This document shows positions 1 to 8,060 of a DNA stretch of 64,000 nucleotides, one piece after another (the stretch's first letter is position 1; every line of letters starts with the position of its first letter). This stretch comes from Dyadobacter diqingensis (GTDB taxonomy: Bacteria; Bacteroidota; Bacteroidia; Cytophagales; Spirosomataceae). The notes beneath the pieces were generated by a model. The model made no database searches, was not told the origin of the DNA, and was given only the letters and a program-made list of their open reading frames with translations. The position numbers and the translations under genes are program-made. The DNA is taken from NCBI RefSeq assembly GCF_024220585.1, contig NZ_JAMXKF010000011.1, forward strand, positions 62,001 through 126,000. Reading direction: 5' to 3'.

Positions 1-300
1 GGCAAAACATCCCTCGTGATCGGAATTCGTGTGATCGCAGAAAATGTCAGAAACGGCGTACAGCGTCATACCAATACGTCGTATGTGACCATGGTGGCTA
101 AGGGCGAGGACGATCGTCCTGCGTTGGTCCCGCCGCTGTTGCTGGAAAGTGAAGAAGACGGACGAAGATTTCTGGAAGCAATGAAACGTCGCGAATTGAG
201 AGAGCAATATCGTAACGCCTTCGATAGCGAAAAAGGAAGAATCGAAGTCGGTGAAAACCTGGACCAGCTTTCTCAGCAAAGATGCGTCATAGGCTGGTAA
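1..300 (+). CDS. Acyl-CoA thioesterase (hotdog), C-terminal part
   Basis: The reading frame is open from base 1, so the gene is cut by the window edge and only about the last 99 residues are present. The motif RHTNTSYVTMVA, preceded by a GIRVIAEN-like strand, is the second half of the hotdog fold of the cytosolic acyl-CoA hydrolase family (YciA/ACOT type). These enzymes hydrolyse acyl-CoA to free acid and CoA. The charged C-terminal tail (EAMKRRELREQYR) is usual for the Bacteroidota members. The catalytic Asp/Asn of the first half lies outside the window. The family is fairly sure from the RHTN strand; the substrate chain length cannot be told. Confidence 0.75.
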   Translation, partial: GKTSLVIGIRVIAENVRNGVQRHTNTSYVTMVAKGEDDRPALVPPLLLESEEDGRRFLEAMKRRELREQYRNAFDSEKGRIEVGENLDQLSQQRCVIGW

Positions 301-315
301 CCATTTTTAATATTT

Positions 316-373
316 TACCACCTAAGACATATGAGAAACACCTAAGGTGAAACCTCATATGTCTCAGGTGGTA
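316..373. terminator. Nested hairpin between convergent genes
   Basis: Bases 316-335 pair with 354-373 (20 bp, one G-U type mismatch; arms begin TACCACCTAAG and end AGGTGGTA). The loop itself holds a perfect 5-bp hairpin at 339-349 (CACCT-A-AGGTG) that repeats the outer CACCT word. It lies between the converging thioesterase and HerA-like genes, so a bidirectional terminator is the likely role. Confidence 0.6.
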
Positions 374-399
374 GAAAAGAAAGAACTAATAGTTTCGCA

Positions 400-1953
400 T
401 TAGAAGCCGAATAAGCCTCCTTTTTTTGTTCTGGATGTTGATTTGCCGAACAGCATGCCGAATACGCCGCGCACTACTTCTCTTCCGATCTGTTTTGCGA
501 GAGGCGATGCAAGTGCTTCTTCAAACATTCCTTTTTCCTGTTTGCCATTGCCTTTTGCAGCAGCGGCTTCTTCTTTAATTTCTGCTTCCTGACGGGTTTG
601 CTCTTCCAGTCGTTTCGTCAGAATTTCATATGCACTTTCCGGATCGATCGGGTCTTTATATTTCAGATATACGTCGGACTGGCGAACCTGATTTTCGTAA
701 TCCGATTGCGTCATCGGTCCCATAATCGAGGTTGGAGGCAGCAAATGTGTCGCAGCAACTTCTGTCGGAATTCCTTTTTCATTCAAAACGGTGATCAAAG
801 CCTGGCCTATACCAAGTGTCGTCAATATCTGGTCGATCGAATAATAATCCGACCGGGGATATGTTTTAACAGTCTGTTTTAAAGCATCGGCGTCCTGTGG
901 GGTAAATGCGCGAAGAACGTGCTGAACCCGGTTTCCCAACTGCGCAAGTACGGATACAGGAATATCCTGCGCCATTTGTGTACAGAAGAAAATTCCGACA
1001 CCTTTCGATCTAATCAAACGAACAACCTGTTCAATTTGATCCAAAAATGCTTTTGGCGCATCTTTAAATAATAAATGCGCTTCGTCAAGGAAGAAAACCA
1101 GTTTTGGTTTGTCAAGATCACCTGCCTCCGGTAATGTCTGGTATATTTCAGCCAATAGGCTTAACATGAACGTCGAAAATAATGCCGGTTTATCCTGCAC
1201 ATCTGAAATATTCAAAAGACTGATCACCCCCTGGCCATCGACTTTGTTGATCAGATCAGAAATGTCGAAAGATTTTTCTCCGAAAATGGTACCGACACCC
1301 TGTTGTTCCAGAGCGACGATCTTTCTGAGGATTGTGCCGGCAGTCGATGAAGAAATCGAGCCATAATCAGATTTTATTTCCGCCGCGCCCGGTCCCTCAG
1401 AAAGGTAACTTAAAACTTTTTTCAAGTCGTTCAAATCGACCATCGGCAGCTTTTTATCATCTGCGTATTTGAAAAGAATCGCTAAAACACCCGATTGTGT
1501 ATCGTTAAGTTCAAATATTTTCGATAATAAAATAGGGCCAAATTCCAGGATTGTTGCACGCATTTGCGCACCTTTTTCTCCACTTAAAGAGTACAATTCA
1601 ACTGGAAATCCTCTCGCTTCAAAAGGGGTTCCCAATATTGCCGAACGCTCTTCAATGGCGCCATTGGACGTTCCCGGTTTGGCAATACCGGATAAGTCAC
1701 CTTTGATATCGGACATGAAAACAGCAACACCTGCCGCCGAAAGTTGTTCGGCCAATACCTGAAGTGTACGCGTTTTACCCGAGCCCGTTGCTCCGGCTAC
1801 CAATCCATGGCGGTTCATCATGCGAAGAGGTAAATTTACTTTTGCCTCTGTTAAAATTTCTCCGTCGAGAATTGCCGATCCGAGATGTATGGTTGGTTTG
1901 TCAGTTTGATACGATTTCTGGATTGCAGCTATGAATTGATCTCTTTTTGACAC
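400..1953 (-). CDS. HerA-like helicase C-terminal ATPase (DUF853/YjgR family)
   Basis: 517 residues, the usual size for this family of single-domain FtsK/HerA-like ATPases. A Walker A motif GATGSGKT sits at about residues 54-61 and a Walker B segment LVFFLDEAHLLF at about 285-296. Motifs FFCTQ and QLGNRVQHVLRAFTP follow, as in YjgR. The C-terminus is a low-complexity Glu/Ala/Lys stretch ending in GGLFGF. The start is GTG at 1953, followed by SKRDQFI, which aligns with family N-termini. The family is recognised from the nucleotide-binding motifs. Its cellular role is not established; a hexameric DNA-pumping or protein-remodelling function is inferred from HerA homology. It is monocistronic and converges on the thioesterase gene. 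Confidence 0.85.
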   Translation of the reverse strand: MSKRDQFIAAIQKSYQTDKPTIHLGSAILDGEILTEAKVNLPLRMMNRHGLVAGATGSGKTRTLQVLAEQLSAAGVAVFMSDIKGDLSGIAKPGTSNGAIEERSAILGTPFEARGFPVELYSLSGEKGAQMRATILEFGPILLSKIFELNDTQSGVLAILFKYADDKKLPMVDLNDLKKVLSYLSEGPGAAEIKSDYGSISSSTAGTILRKIVALEQQGVGTIFGEKSFDISDLINKVDGQGVISLLNISDVQDKPALFSTFMLSLLAEIYQTLPEAGDLDKPKLVFFLDEAHLLFKDAPKAFLDQIEQVVRLIRSKGVGIFFCTQMAQDIPVSVLAQLGNRVQHVLRAFTPQDADALKQTVKTYPRSDYYSIDQILTTLGIGQALITVLNEKGIPTEVAATHLLPPTSIMGPMTQSDYENQVRQSDVYLKYKDPIDPESAYEILTKRLEEQTRQEAEIKEEAAAAKGNGKQEKGMFEEALASPLAKQIGREVVRGVFGMLFGKSTSRTKKGGLFGF

Positions 1954-2067
1954 GGGTGTATGTAGTTATCGTTAATAATGTTCTAATTTATCAAAATTAT
2001 ATCTTTTGTAAAGATTTCAAGCTTCGATCAGAATATTTAGAGGAGAATAATACTCTTTGAAGAACTT

Positions 2068-2157
2068 ATGTTATTTTTCGTAGTATTTTGTTTTTGCGGA
2101 ATATTATTAGGTATTTTGGCATTATCACTATGCTATTATTCTGAAATAATTTATTAA
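2068..2157 (+). CDS. Possible 29-residue single-span membrane peptide
   Basis: An ATG-to-TAA frame encodes a peptide that is almost wholly hydrophobic (starts MLFFVVFCFCGILLGILALS and ends CYYSEIIY), enough for one membrane helix. It ends 20 bases before the alpha-E gene. There is no clear ribosome binding site close to the ATG, though GAGGAG occurs about 25 bases upstream. AT-rich DNA can give such frames by chance because Phe, Leu and Ile codons are AT-rich, so this is only a candidate. I recognise no family. Confidence 0.22.
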   Translation: MLFFVVFCFCGILLGILALSLCYYSEIIY

Positions 2158-2177
2158 AATACAATTCATTGCCGCCT

Positions 2178-3194
2178 ATGCTTAGTCGAGTTGCTAATTC
2201 AATCTATTGGATGAATCGTTATATGGAACGGGTTGAAAATTATGCCCGTTTCGTCGGAGTTAATTTTAATCTAGCACTTGACCTTCCTCCTGACGTGGAT
2301 GAGCAATGGGAGCCGCTTCTTATTGCCACTGCCGACCACTTTTTGTTTTATAAATATTACGATAAACCAACAAAGGAGGACGTCATCCATTTCATGACTT
2401 TCGACAAGCGAAACCCTAATTCGATTGTGAGCTGTCTGTACGAAGCCCGGGAAAATGCCCGTACGATCCGTGAGACAATTTCGAAAGAAATGTGGGAAAG
2501 TATCAATACTTTTTATCTGACAATCCGCGGTACTTCTCCGGACGATTTCAGAAATATGGATCATATGCAGTCTTTTTTTACGGATATCCGCAAAAATTGC
2601 CAGCTTTTCCATGGTGTGGTTGATGCTTCGATTACGCGTAATGAGGCCTGGCATTTCGGTCGTTTGGGAAGACATATCGAACGTGCTGATAAATGTTCCA
2701 GATTTCTGGATGTGAAATATTTTACGCTTTTACAGGACACAGGAACCTCTGGCTCTACGCTCGACCTGATGATGTGGACCGCAGTTTTGAAATCGGTAAG
2801 TGCTTATAACATGTATCGTCAAACGCACCGTGCGCTGACCCCGATGAATATCGTGGCATTTTTAATCCTTGACAAATTGTTCCCGCGTTCGATCGCCTAC
2901 TGCGTTCGTCAGGCTGAGTTGTCTTTGTACGCCATCGCCGGCTCGATTCCTGAACGTGGTCATACCAATCCTGCTGAACGGGCATTAAGTAAAATGCGCA
3001 GCGAACTGGAATTTACAGAGGTGGAGGATGTTTTTAAAATGGGACTTCACAAATATCTGGATCGCTTCCAGACGAACAATAACGAAATAGATAACGCGAT
3101 TTTTGATATGTATTTTGGCTTGGAATCTGAGAAATCGCAAACTCAGTCGATGGGGCAGACTTCGGGGCATTTCAAAAGTCAGTGGATGAACTGA
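2178..3194 (+). CDS. Alpha-E domain protein (DUF403)
   Basis: About 338 residues. The N-terminal block MLSRVANSIYWMNRYMERVENYARF and the later GRLGRHIERADKCSRFLDVKY are hallmarks of the alpha-E family, an all-helical domain found with circularly permuted ATP-grasp enzymes and transglutaminases. It is thought to take part in forming or breaking an unknown peptide or peptide-tagged product. I place the start at ATG 2178; an in-frame TTG at 2169 adds only three residues and is less likely. The transglutaminase-like gene follows 68 bases later in the same direction, the standard partner. The ATP-grasp partner (DUF404/DUF407) that usually precedes alpha-E is not here. Confidence 0.88.
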   Translation: MLSRVANSIYWMNRYMERVENYARFVGVNFNLALDLPPDVDEQWEPLLIATADHFLFYKYYDKPTKEDVIHFMTFDKRNPNSIVSCLYEARENARTIRETISKEMWESINTFYLTIRGTSPDDFRNMDHMQSFFTDIRKNCQLFHGVVDASITRNEAWHFGRLGRHIERADKCSRFLDVKYFTLLQDTGTSGSTLDLMMWTAVLKSVSAYNMYRQTHRALTPMNIVAFLILDKLFPRSIAYCVRQAELSLYAIAGSIPERGHTNPAERALSKMRSELEFTEVEDVFKMGLHKYLDRFQTNNNEIDNAIFDMYFGLESEKSQTQSMGQTSGHFKSQWMN

Positions 3195-3262
3195 CCTGCA
3201 CGCGTGGTCATGGGTTTATAATATTTCATAGCACAAATTTTTGCTAAAACCCGTCAAATTCC

Positions 3263-4105
3263 ATGAATCTAAAGGTACGTCATACGCTTGATTACAGTTA
3301 CGATTTTCCCGTAGAACTGGATTCTCATACATTTTATTTATACCCAAAGTCATACCCGCATCAGCGGGTATTGCAATATTCTTTGGTAATTGATCCTGTT
3401 CCTTCCAACATTGTTAAAAATGTGGATGCAGAAGGAAATGTACAGCAGGTGGTTCATTTTTTTAACGGAGCTGTTACAAACTTCAAAGTGCAGGCTGAAA
3501 TGACCGTATGTTCCGATCCTGTTAATGTTTTTGATTTTGTACTTTTCCCTTTTACTACCCAGTTTTTTCCTTTTTTGTACGATAACAGGATTTATAAATA
3601 CCTGATCCCTTATCTGGACCGAAGTGATGTTACGGGTTACGTCGAGCAGTTTGCCAGACGGATTGCATCAGAGGTTAACTGGGGGACGGTTCCGTTTTTA
3701 GTGGAACTAAGTAAATATATCGCTGAAAATTTTTCTTACCAGAATCGCGAATTTGGAGTAGCCTATCCGCCGGATGATACGTTAAGGGATAAAACCGGTT
3801 CTTGCCGGGATTATTCGCGTTTGTTTATAGCTGCCTGCAGAAGTCTTGGTATTGCCGCCCGTTTTGTCAGCGGTTATTTATATGGGAATTTAATGCAGGC
3901 ACACGAGCTTCATGCCTGGGTCGAGGTTTATTTGCCGGGTGCCGGCTGGAGAGGGTTTGATCCCACCGAAGGGAAAGTCATTGCAAATAATCACATTAGC
4001 CTGGGCGCTTCCGCTGACTTTGATCAGCTTGCACCGGTTATGGGATTTTTCAGAGGTTCTGCTCAGTCGTCACTTGTGACGCATGTTGACATCGCGCTGA
4101 TCTGA
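3263..4105 (+). CDS. Transglutaminase-like cysteine protease family protein
   Basis: 280 residues. An N-terminal beta domain (NLKVRHTLDYSYDFPVELDSH) is followed by the papain-like core with the catalytic triad visible: Cys in DKTGSCRDYSRL (about residue 184), His in ELHAWVEVYLP (about 218) and Asp in WRGFDPTEG (about 233). This matches the transglutaminase N-terminal plus core architecture of proteins encoded beside alpha-E and ATP-grasp genes. These are thought to act as peptidases or peptide ligases rather than true transglutaminases. There is no signal peptide, so it is probably cytoplasmic. It is co-directional with the alpha-E gene and probably co-transcribed. The substrate is unknown. 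Confidence 0.88.
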   Translation: MNLKVRHTLDYSYDFPVELDSHTFYLYPKSYPHQRVLQYSLVIDPVPSNIVKNVDAEGNVQQVVHFFNGAVTNFKVQAEMTVCSDPVNVFDFVLFPFTTQFFPFLYDNRIYKYLIPYLDRSDVTGYVEQFARRIASEVNWGTVPFLVELSKYIAENFSYQNREFGVAYPPDDTLRDKTGSCRDYSRLFIAACRSLGIAARFVSGYLYGNLMQAHELHAWVEVYLPGAGWRGFDPTEGKVIANNHISLGASADFDQLAPVMGFFRGSAQSSLVTHVDIALI

Positions 4106-4176
4106 TTTCAGCGTAGCCTGTTACTCAATTCTTGGATTGTTTTATCAAATAATCCGATAGACCGCGGGAAATTTGT

Positions 4177-4184
4177 TATTTTTG
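4177..4184 (+). promoter_or_regulatory. Candidate -7 element for glmM
   Basis: TATTTTTG fits the Bacteroidota -7 consensus TAnnTTTG exactly and lies 29 bases before the GTG start of glmM. No convincing TTTG -33 element is seen about 20 bases upstream. It marks a promoter for the glmM-cysteine desulfurase pair. Confidence 0.45.
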
Positions 4185-4213
4185 TATCGTAACAAACAGA
4201 GGAATACTAGATC

Positions 4214-5617
4214 GTGACGTTAATCAAATCTATATCAGGAATCAGAGGGATAATAGGAGGGAAATCCGGTGATGCACTGACTCCAATTGATGTTGTTAAA
4301 TTTGCTGCAGCCTATGGAACCTGGTTGCGGCGTACAAATCCACAAAACTTAAAGGTGGTGATAGGCCGTGATGCAAGGCTCTCGGGCGAGATGGTGAGCC
4401 GTCTTGTAGCCGGAACTTTGCAAGGAGTGGGCCTTCACGTGATTGATTTGGGGCTTTCTACGACGCCAACAGTGGAAATTGCAGTGACAGCGGAAGAAGC
4501 TGCCGGAGGAATTATCCTGACGGCGAGCCATAATCCTATCCAATGGAATGCTTTGAAATTGCTTAACCATGATGGGGAGTTTATTTCAGAAGAGGAGGGG
4601 ACAGAAATCCTGAGGATTGCAGATGAAGAAGATTTTCTTTTTCCGGATGTGAAAAAACTGGGAAGTTACAGAACTGACGATACGTATCTGCAAAAACACA
4701 TTGATCATATTCTTGCACTATCACTGGTAGATGTGGAGGCGATCAGGGCTGCGAATTTTAAAATCGTGGTCGATGCAGTGAATTCAACCGGTGGAATTGT
4801 GGTGCCGATGTTGCTGGAAGCACTGGGTGTTGAGTCGAAAAATATTAAAAAAATACACTGCGAGCCAACAGGTAATTTTGCACATAACCCAGAACCATTG
4901 CCGGAGCATTTAAGGGATATCAGCAAAGAATTGAAAGATGGTTCTTTCAATCTCGGTGTTGTGGTGGATCCTGATGTAGACCGTCTGGCTTTGATCTGTG
5001 AAGACGGAACGCCATTTGGAGAGGAATATACTCTGGTGGCCGTGGCTGATTATGTGTTGAAAAACACGCCTGGCAATACAGTTTCCAACTTGTCTTCTAC
5101 CGCAGCTTTGAAGGATGTTACCATTAAAGCAGGTGGTGAATATTTTGCTTCTGCCGTGGGTGAGGTGAACGTGGTAACGGCGATGAAAGCCAATAACGCG
5201 GTAATCGGTGGAGAAGGAAACGGTGGTGTTATTTATCCTGAAAGTCATTATGGACGTGATGCCCTGGTTGGAATTGCTTTGTTTCTGACACATTTGGCCA
5301 AATTTGGAAAAACGGCATCGGTGCTTCGCAAGTCGTACCCGGGATATTATATTTCTAAAAATAAAATTGAACTAACGCCGGATATTAATGTTGATAATAT
5401 TCTCAGCCGTATTCAGACCAAGTATTCAAAACAACCATTGAGTACGATTGACGGCGTAAGAATAGAATTTAACCGGGAATGGGTTCATTTACGTAAATCC
5501 AATACCGAGCCGATTATCAGGATATATTCAGAGTCTGAGACACTGACGACAGCTGATAATCTGGCCAATAAAATCATTTCCGATATCAAGGAAATTATTT
5601 CAGAACCGAAAAAATAA
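4214..5617 (+). CDS. glmM: Phosphoglucosamine mutase
   Basis: 467 residues of the alpha-D-phosphohexomutase family. It converts glucosamine-6-phosphate to glucosamine-1-phosphate for UDP-GlcNAc and cell-wall synthesis. Visible landmarks are the phospho-serine loop TASHNPIQWN (about residue 101), the magnesium loop DPDVDRLAL (about 254), the sugar-binding loop GEGNGG (about 334) and the C-terminal phosphate loop RKSNTEPIIRIY. The start is GTG at 4214, giving MTLIKSISGIRG, the usual N-terminus in Bacteroidota. The name could formally be phosphomannomutase, but the ISGIRG start and loop sequences favour GlmM. Only 2 bases separate it from the cysteine desulfurase gene, so the two are co-transcribed. 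Confidence 0.9.
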   Translation: MTLIKSISGIRGIIGGKSGDALTPIDVVKFAAAYGTWLRRTNPQNLKVVIGRDARLSGEMVSRLVAGTLQGVGLHVIDLGLSTTPTVEIAVTAEEAAGGIILTASHNPIQWNALKLLNHDGEFISEEEGTEILRIADEEDFLFPDVKKLGSYRTDDTYLQKHIDHILALSLVDVEAIRAANFKIVVDAVNSTGGIVVPMLLEALGVESKNIKKIHCEPTGNFAHNPEPLPEHLRDISKELKDGSFNLGVVVDPDVDRLALICEDGTPFGEEYTLVAVADYVLKNTPGNTVSNLSSTAALKDVTIKAGGEYFASAVGEVNVVTAMKANNAVIGGEGNGGVIYPESHYGRDALVGIALFLTHLAKFGKTASVLRKSYPGYYISKNKIELTPDINVDNILSRIQTKYSKQPLSTIDGVRIEFNREWVHLRKSNTEPIIRIYSESETLTTADNLANKIISDIKEIISEPKK

Positions 5618-5619
5618 TA

Positions 5620-6768
5620 ATGAAAGCGTATTTTGATAACGCTGCGACGACGCGGTTGGATCAGGAAGTTTTGGAAACCATGATGCCTCTGATGACGGAG
5701 ACATTTGGTAATCCTTCGTCCATCCATTCTTATGGTCGTGCAGTCCGTTCTGCGGTGGAGAGAGCGAGGAAAAGTGTAGCAGGCATATTAAATGCAGCTC
5801 CTGCCGAAATATTTTTTACATCCGGAGGTACGGAAGCGGATAACACTGCGATCCGTTCCAGTATCGAAACGTTTGGTCTTAAACATGCCATCACGTCGAA
5901 GATTGAACACCATGCGGTGCTTCATACCCTGGAACATCTTGCAAAAACGGGACAGATTGAACTGAGTTTTGTTAATCTGAACGAAAAAGGAGAAGTGGAC
6001 CTGGGACATCTGGAAACACTTCTGAAAACACATTCCCGTTCGTTGGTTTCCTTGATGCATGGAAACAATGAAATAGGAAATTTGCTTGATCTTAATGCCG
6101 TCGGAGATTTGTGTGAACACTATGATGCGATATTTCATAGCGACACGGTGCAAACGATGGGACATTACAAACATGACCTGCAACAGCTGAAAACCAATTT
6201 TATCGTTGGTTCGGCACATAAATTCCACGGACCTAAGGGTATCGGGTTTTTATATGTAAAACCCGGAACGAAGATTTTTCCATTTGTACATGGTGGTGCG
6301 CAGGAGCGTAACATGCGTGGCGGTACGGAAAACGTGTACGGAATCGTTGGGTTGGCAAAAGCATTGGAATTGGCTTATCGCGATATGGATGCTCACCGCA
6401 GTCACATCGAAGGGCTGAAAACACGCATGATTCACCAGCTTCGTGAAAATATTGAAGGAGTTACGTTTAATGGTAAATCGGCGTCGCTTGACGAAAGTTT
6501 GTATACTGTGTTAAGCGTGAGTCTGCCTCCATCAGGACTGAACGACATGTTGCTTTTTAACATGGATATTGCAGGTGTTGCCGTTTCAGGAGGAAGTGCC
6601 TGTGCAAGCGGAACGGATGTGGGATCCCATGTCCTGACTGAAATTCAGATTAACCCCGACAGGGCGAATGTCCGTTTTTCTTTCGGGAAATATAACACCG
6701 CCGAGGAAGTTGATTTTGCTGTGAATACATTAGCAGAGCTTTATAGGAAAGAATCGGTAATGCTGTAA
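5620..6768 (+). CDS. Cysteine desulfurase (NifS/IscS family)
   Basis: 382 residues, fold-type I PLP enzyme. It takes sulfur from cysteine to form alanine and an enzyme persulfide for Fe-S clusters or tRNA thiolation. The N-terminus YFDNAATTRLD, the PLP lysine in SAHKFHGPKG (about residue 200) and the persulfide cysteine in GSACASGTD (about 326) are all present. The active-site cysteine loop is of the long, group I (IscS/NifS) type. It begins 2 bases after glmM, with no isc or suf scaffold genes around, so it may be a general sulfur donor. It ends just before a strong palindrome shared with the converging hemH gene. Confidence 0.9.
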   Translation: MKAYFDNAATTRLDQEVLETMMPLMTETFGNPSSIHSYGRAVRSAVERARKSVAGILNAAPAEIFFTSGGTEADNTAIRSSIETFGLKHAITSKIEHHAVLHTLEHLAKTGQIELSFVNLNEKGEVDLGHLETLLKTHSRSLVSLMHGNNEIGNLLDLNAVGDLCEHYDAIFHSDTVQTMGHYKHDLQQLKTNFIVGSAHKFHGPKGIGFLYVKPGTKIFPFVHGGAQERNMRGGTENVYGIVGLAKALELAYRDMDAHRSHIEGLKTRMIHQLRENIEGVTFNGKSASLDESLYTVLSVSLPPSGLNDMLLFNMDIAGVAVSGGSACASGTDVGSHVLTEIQINPDRANVRFSFGKYNTAEEVDFAVNTLAELYRKESVML

Positions 6769-6803
6769 CCAGCGACGAAAAAATAATTTTAGGCCAAAAA
6801 CAA

Positions 6804-6836
6804 AAAGAAGTCAAGTTTTCAAAACTTGACTTCTTT
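6804..6836. repeat. 33-bp palindrome, copy 1 (bidirectional terminator-like)
   Basis: Perfect inverted repeat with 16-bp arms (left AAAGAAGTCAAGTTTT) around a single C. The AAAG/CTTT ends give an A-run and a T-run in both directions, as in a bidirectional intrinsic terminator. It lies between the converging cysteine desulfurase and hemH genes. An identical 33-bp copy is at 32277-32309 and a variant with a paired base swap is at 61884-61916. Confidence 0.85.
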
Positions 6837-6912
6837 GGCTTATAAGCTATTTTTTTTGAATGTCAGAAATTTCTAGCCTTGGCGATGAATGAAAATTCTC
6901 TGATCCGGAAAG

Positions 6913-7974
6913 CTATGCCTTCTTGACCATATCCTCCAAAGCCTCAATCCATATATCACTGTCATTAAGACTTTCCACGAGTTGCCAGTGCTGACCGCCT
7001 TCTTTCTCAAAAATCTCTTTATATTCTTCACCCACTTCGATCGTTGTTTCCAAACAGTCAGCCACAAAAGCCGGAGAAAATGCCAGGACACTTTTTACGC
7101 CTTTTTTAGCCAGTTCGGGAATAAGTTCGTCCGTGTAAGGTTTAATCCATGGTGTTTTACCAAGTCGCGACTGGAAAGCAACGGTATATTTCCCTTCCGG
7201 AATTCCCATTCCTTTTACAAAAAGCCTTGTTGTTTCGTAACACTGCGCACGATAACAATGCTGATTTTTCTCGTTCAAGGTATCGCAGCAACTTCCAAAC
7301 TGGCAATGATTTGCAACATCCCCTTTTGTAATTTGCCTTTCCGGAATGCCATGATAACTGAATACAAAGTGATCATAATCTCGCTGTGCCATGTATTTTT
7401 TGCCAAGATTGACAAAACCTTCGACGAATTTCGGGTGATCCAGGAAGCGGTTAATGAATTTTATTTCAGGTAAAACTTCCCAGTCTTTCACCACTTCCAT
7501 TACTTTTTTATAAACCGAACCGGTGGAAGCGGATGCATATTGCGGGAAAAACGGAACCACGATGATCTCGGACAGACAAAGTTTCCTTAGTTCGTTCAAG
7601 CCATTCTCAATGCTAGGGCTCTGATAGCGCATGGCCAGTTTTACCACGAAATCATCACCCAGCGCCTTTTGTAATTTCTTTTCAACTGACTGGCCGTATA
7701 TCTTCAACGGAGAGCCGGCAGGCGTCCAAAGTTGCTGATAAATTTTAGCCGATTTGGGAGCGCGGAAAGGCGCGATGATGAGGTTAATCAGTAACCAGCG
7801 ATTCAGATAAGGTATGTCAATAACGCGTTCGTCCATTAAAAATTCACGCAGATATTTTCTTACGTCAGGAACGGAAGGACTATCCGGTGTGCCCAGATTT
7901 ACTATTAAAACGCCTGTCTTACCAACAGGTTTTTCTTTCAGTAAAGATGGATTTGTCAGCGTTTCGGTATTCAT
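6913..7974 (-). CDS. hemH: Ferrochelatase
   Basis: 353 residues. It inserts ferrous iron into protoporphyrin (or coproporphyrin) in the last steps of haem synthesis. The N-terminal GVLIVNLGTPDSP, the metal-site His in FSYHGIPERQ (about residue 205) and the C-terminal Glu in DCLETTIEVGEEY fit the family. A cysteine-rich stretch at about 230-250 (SCCDTLNEKNQHCYRAQCYE) resembles the internal cluster-ligand region of [2Fe-2S] ferrochelatases such as those of Caulobacter and mycobacteria; whether a cluster forms is not shown. The gene is downstream of argF' on the same strand with an 86-base gap, and ends at the shared palindrome. Confidence 0.92.
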   Translation of the reverse strand: MNTETLTNPSLLKEKPVGKTGVLIVNLGTPDSPSVPDVRKYLREFLMDERVIDIPYLNRWLLINLIIAPFRAPKSAKIYQQLWTPAGSPLKIYGQSVEKKLQKALGDDFVVKLAMRYQSPSIENGLNELRKLCLSEIIVVPFFPQYASASTGSVYKKVMEVVKDWEVLPEIKFINRFLDHPKFVEGFVNLGKKYMAQRDYDHFVFSYHGIPERQITKGDVANHCQFGSCCDTLNEKNQHCYRAQCYETTRLFVKGMGIPEGKYTVAFQSRLGKTPWIKPYTDELIPELAKKGVKSVLAFSPAFVADCLETTIEVGEEYKEIFEKEGGQHWQLVESLNDSDIWIEALEDMVKKA

Positions 7975-8060
7975 TACAAAAAATTAAAATTTACAACAGG
8001 ACGTGTCACAATTATTATAACTCAACCCGATGTCTACAAAGTTCGTATGGTGAAAAGTTT

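Noticed and set aside
6804..6836. 33-bp palindrome as the end of an insertion sequence
   Set aside because: All copies are complete, stand alone after gene ends and have no transposase or partner end nearby; a terminator/REP-like role fits better.
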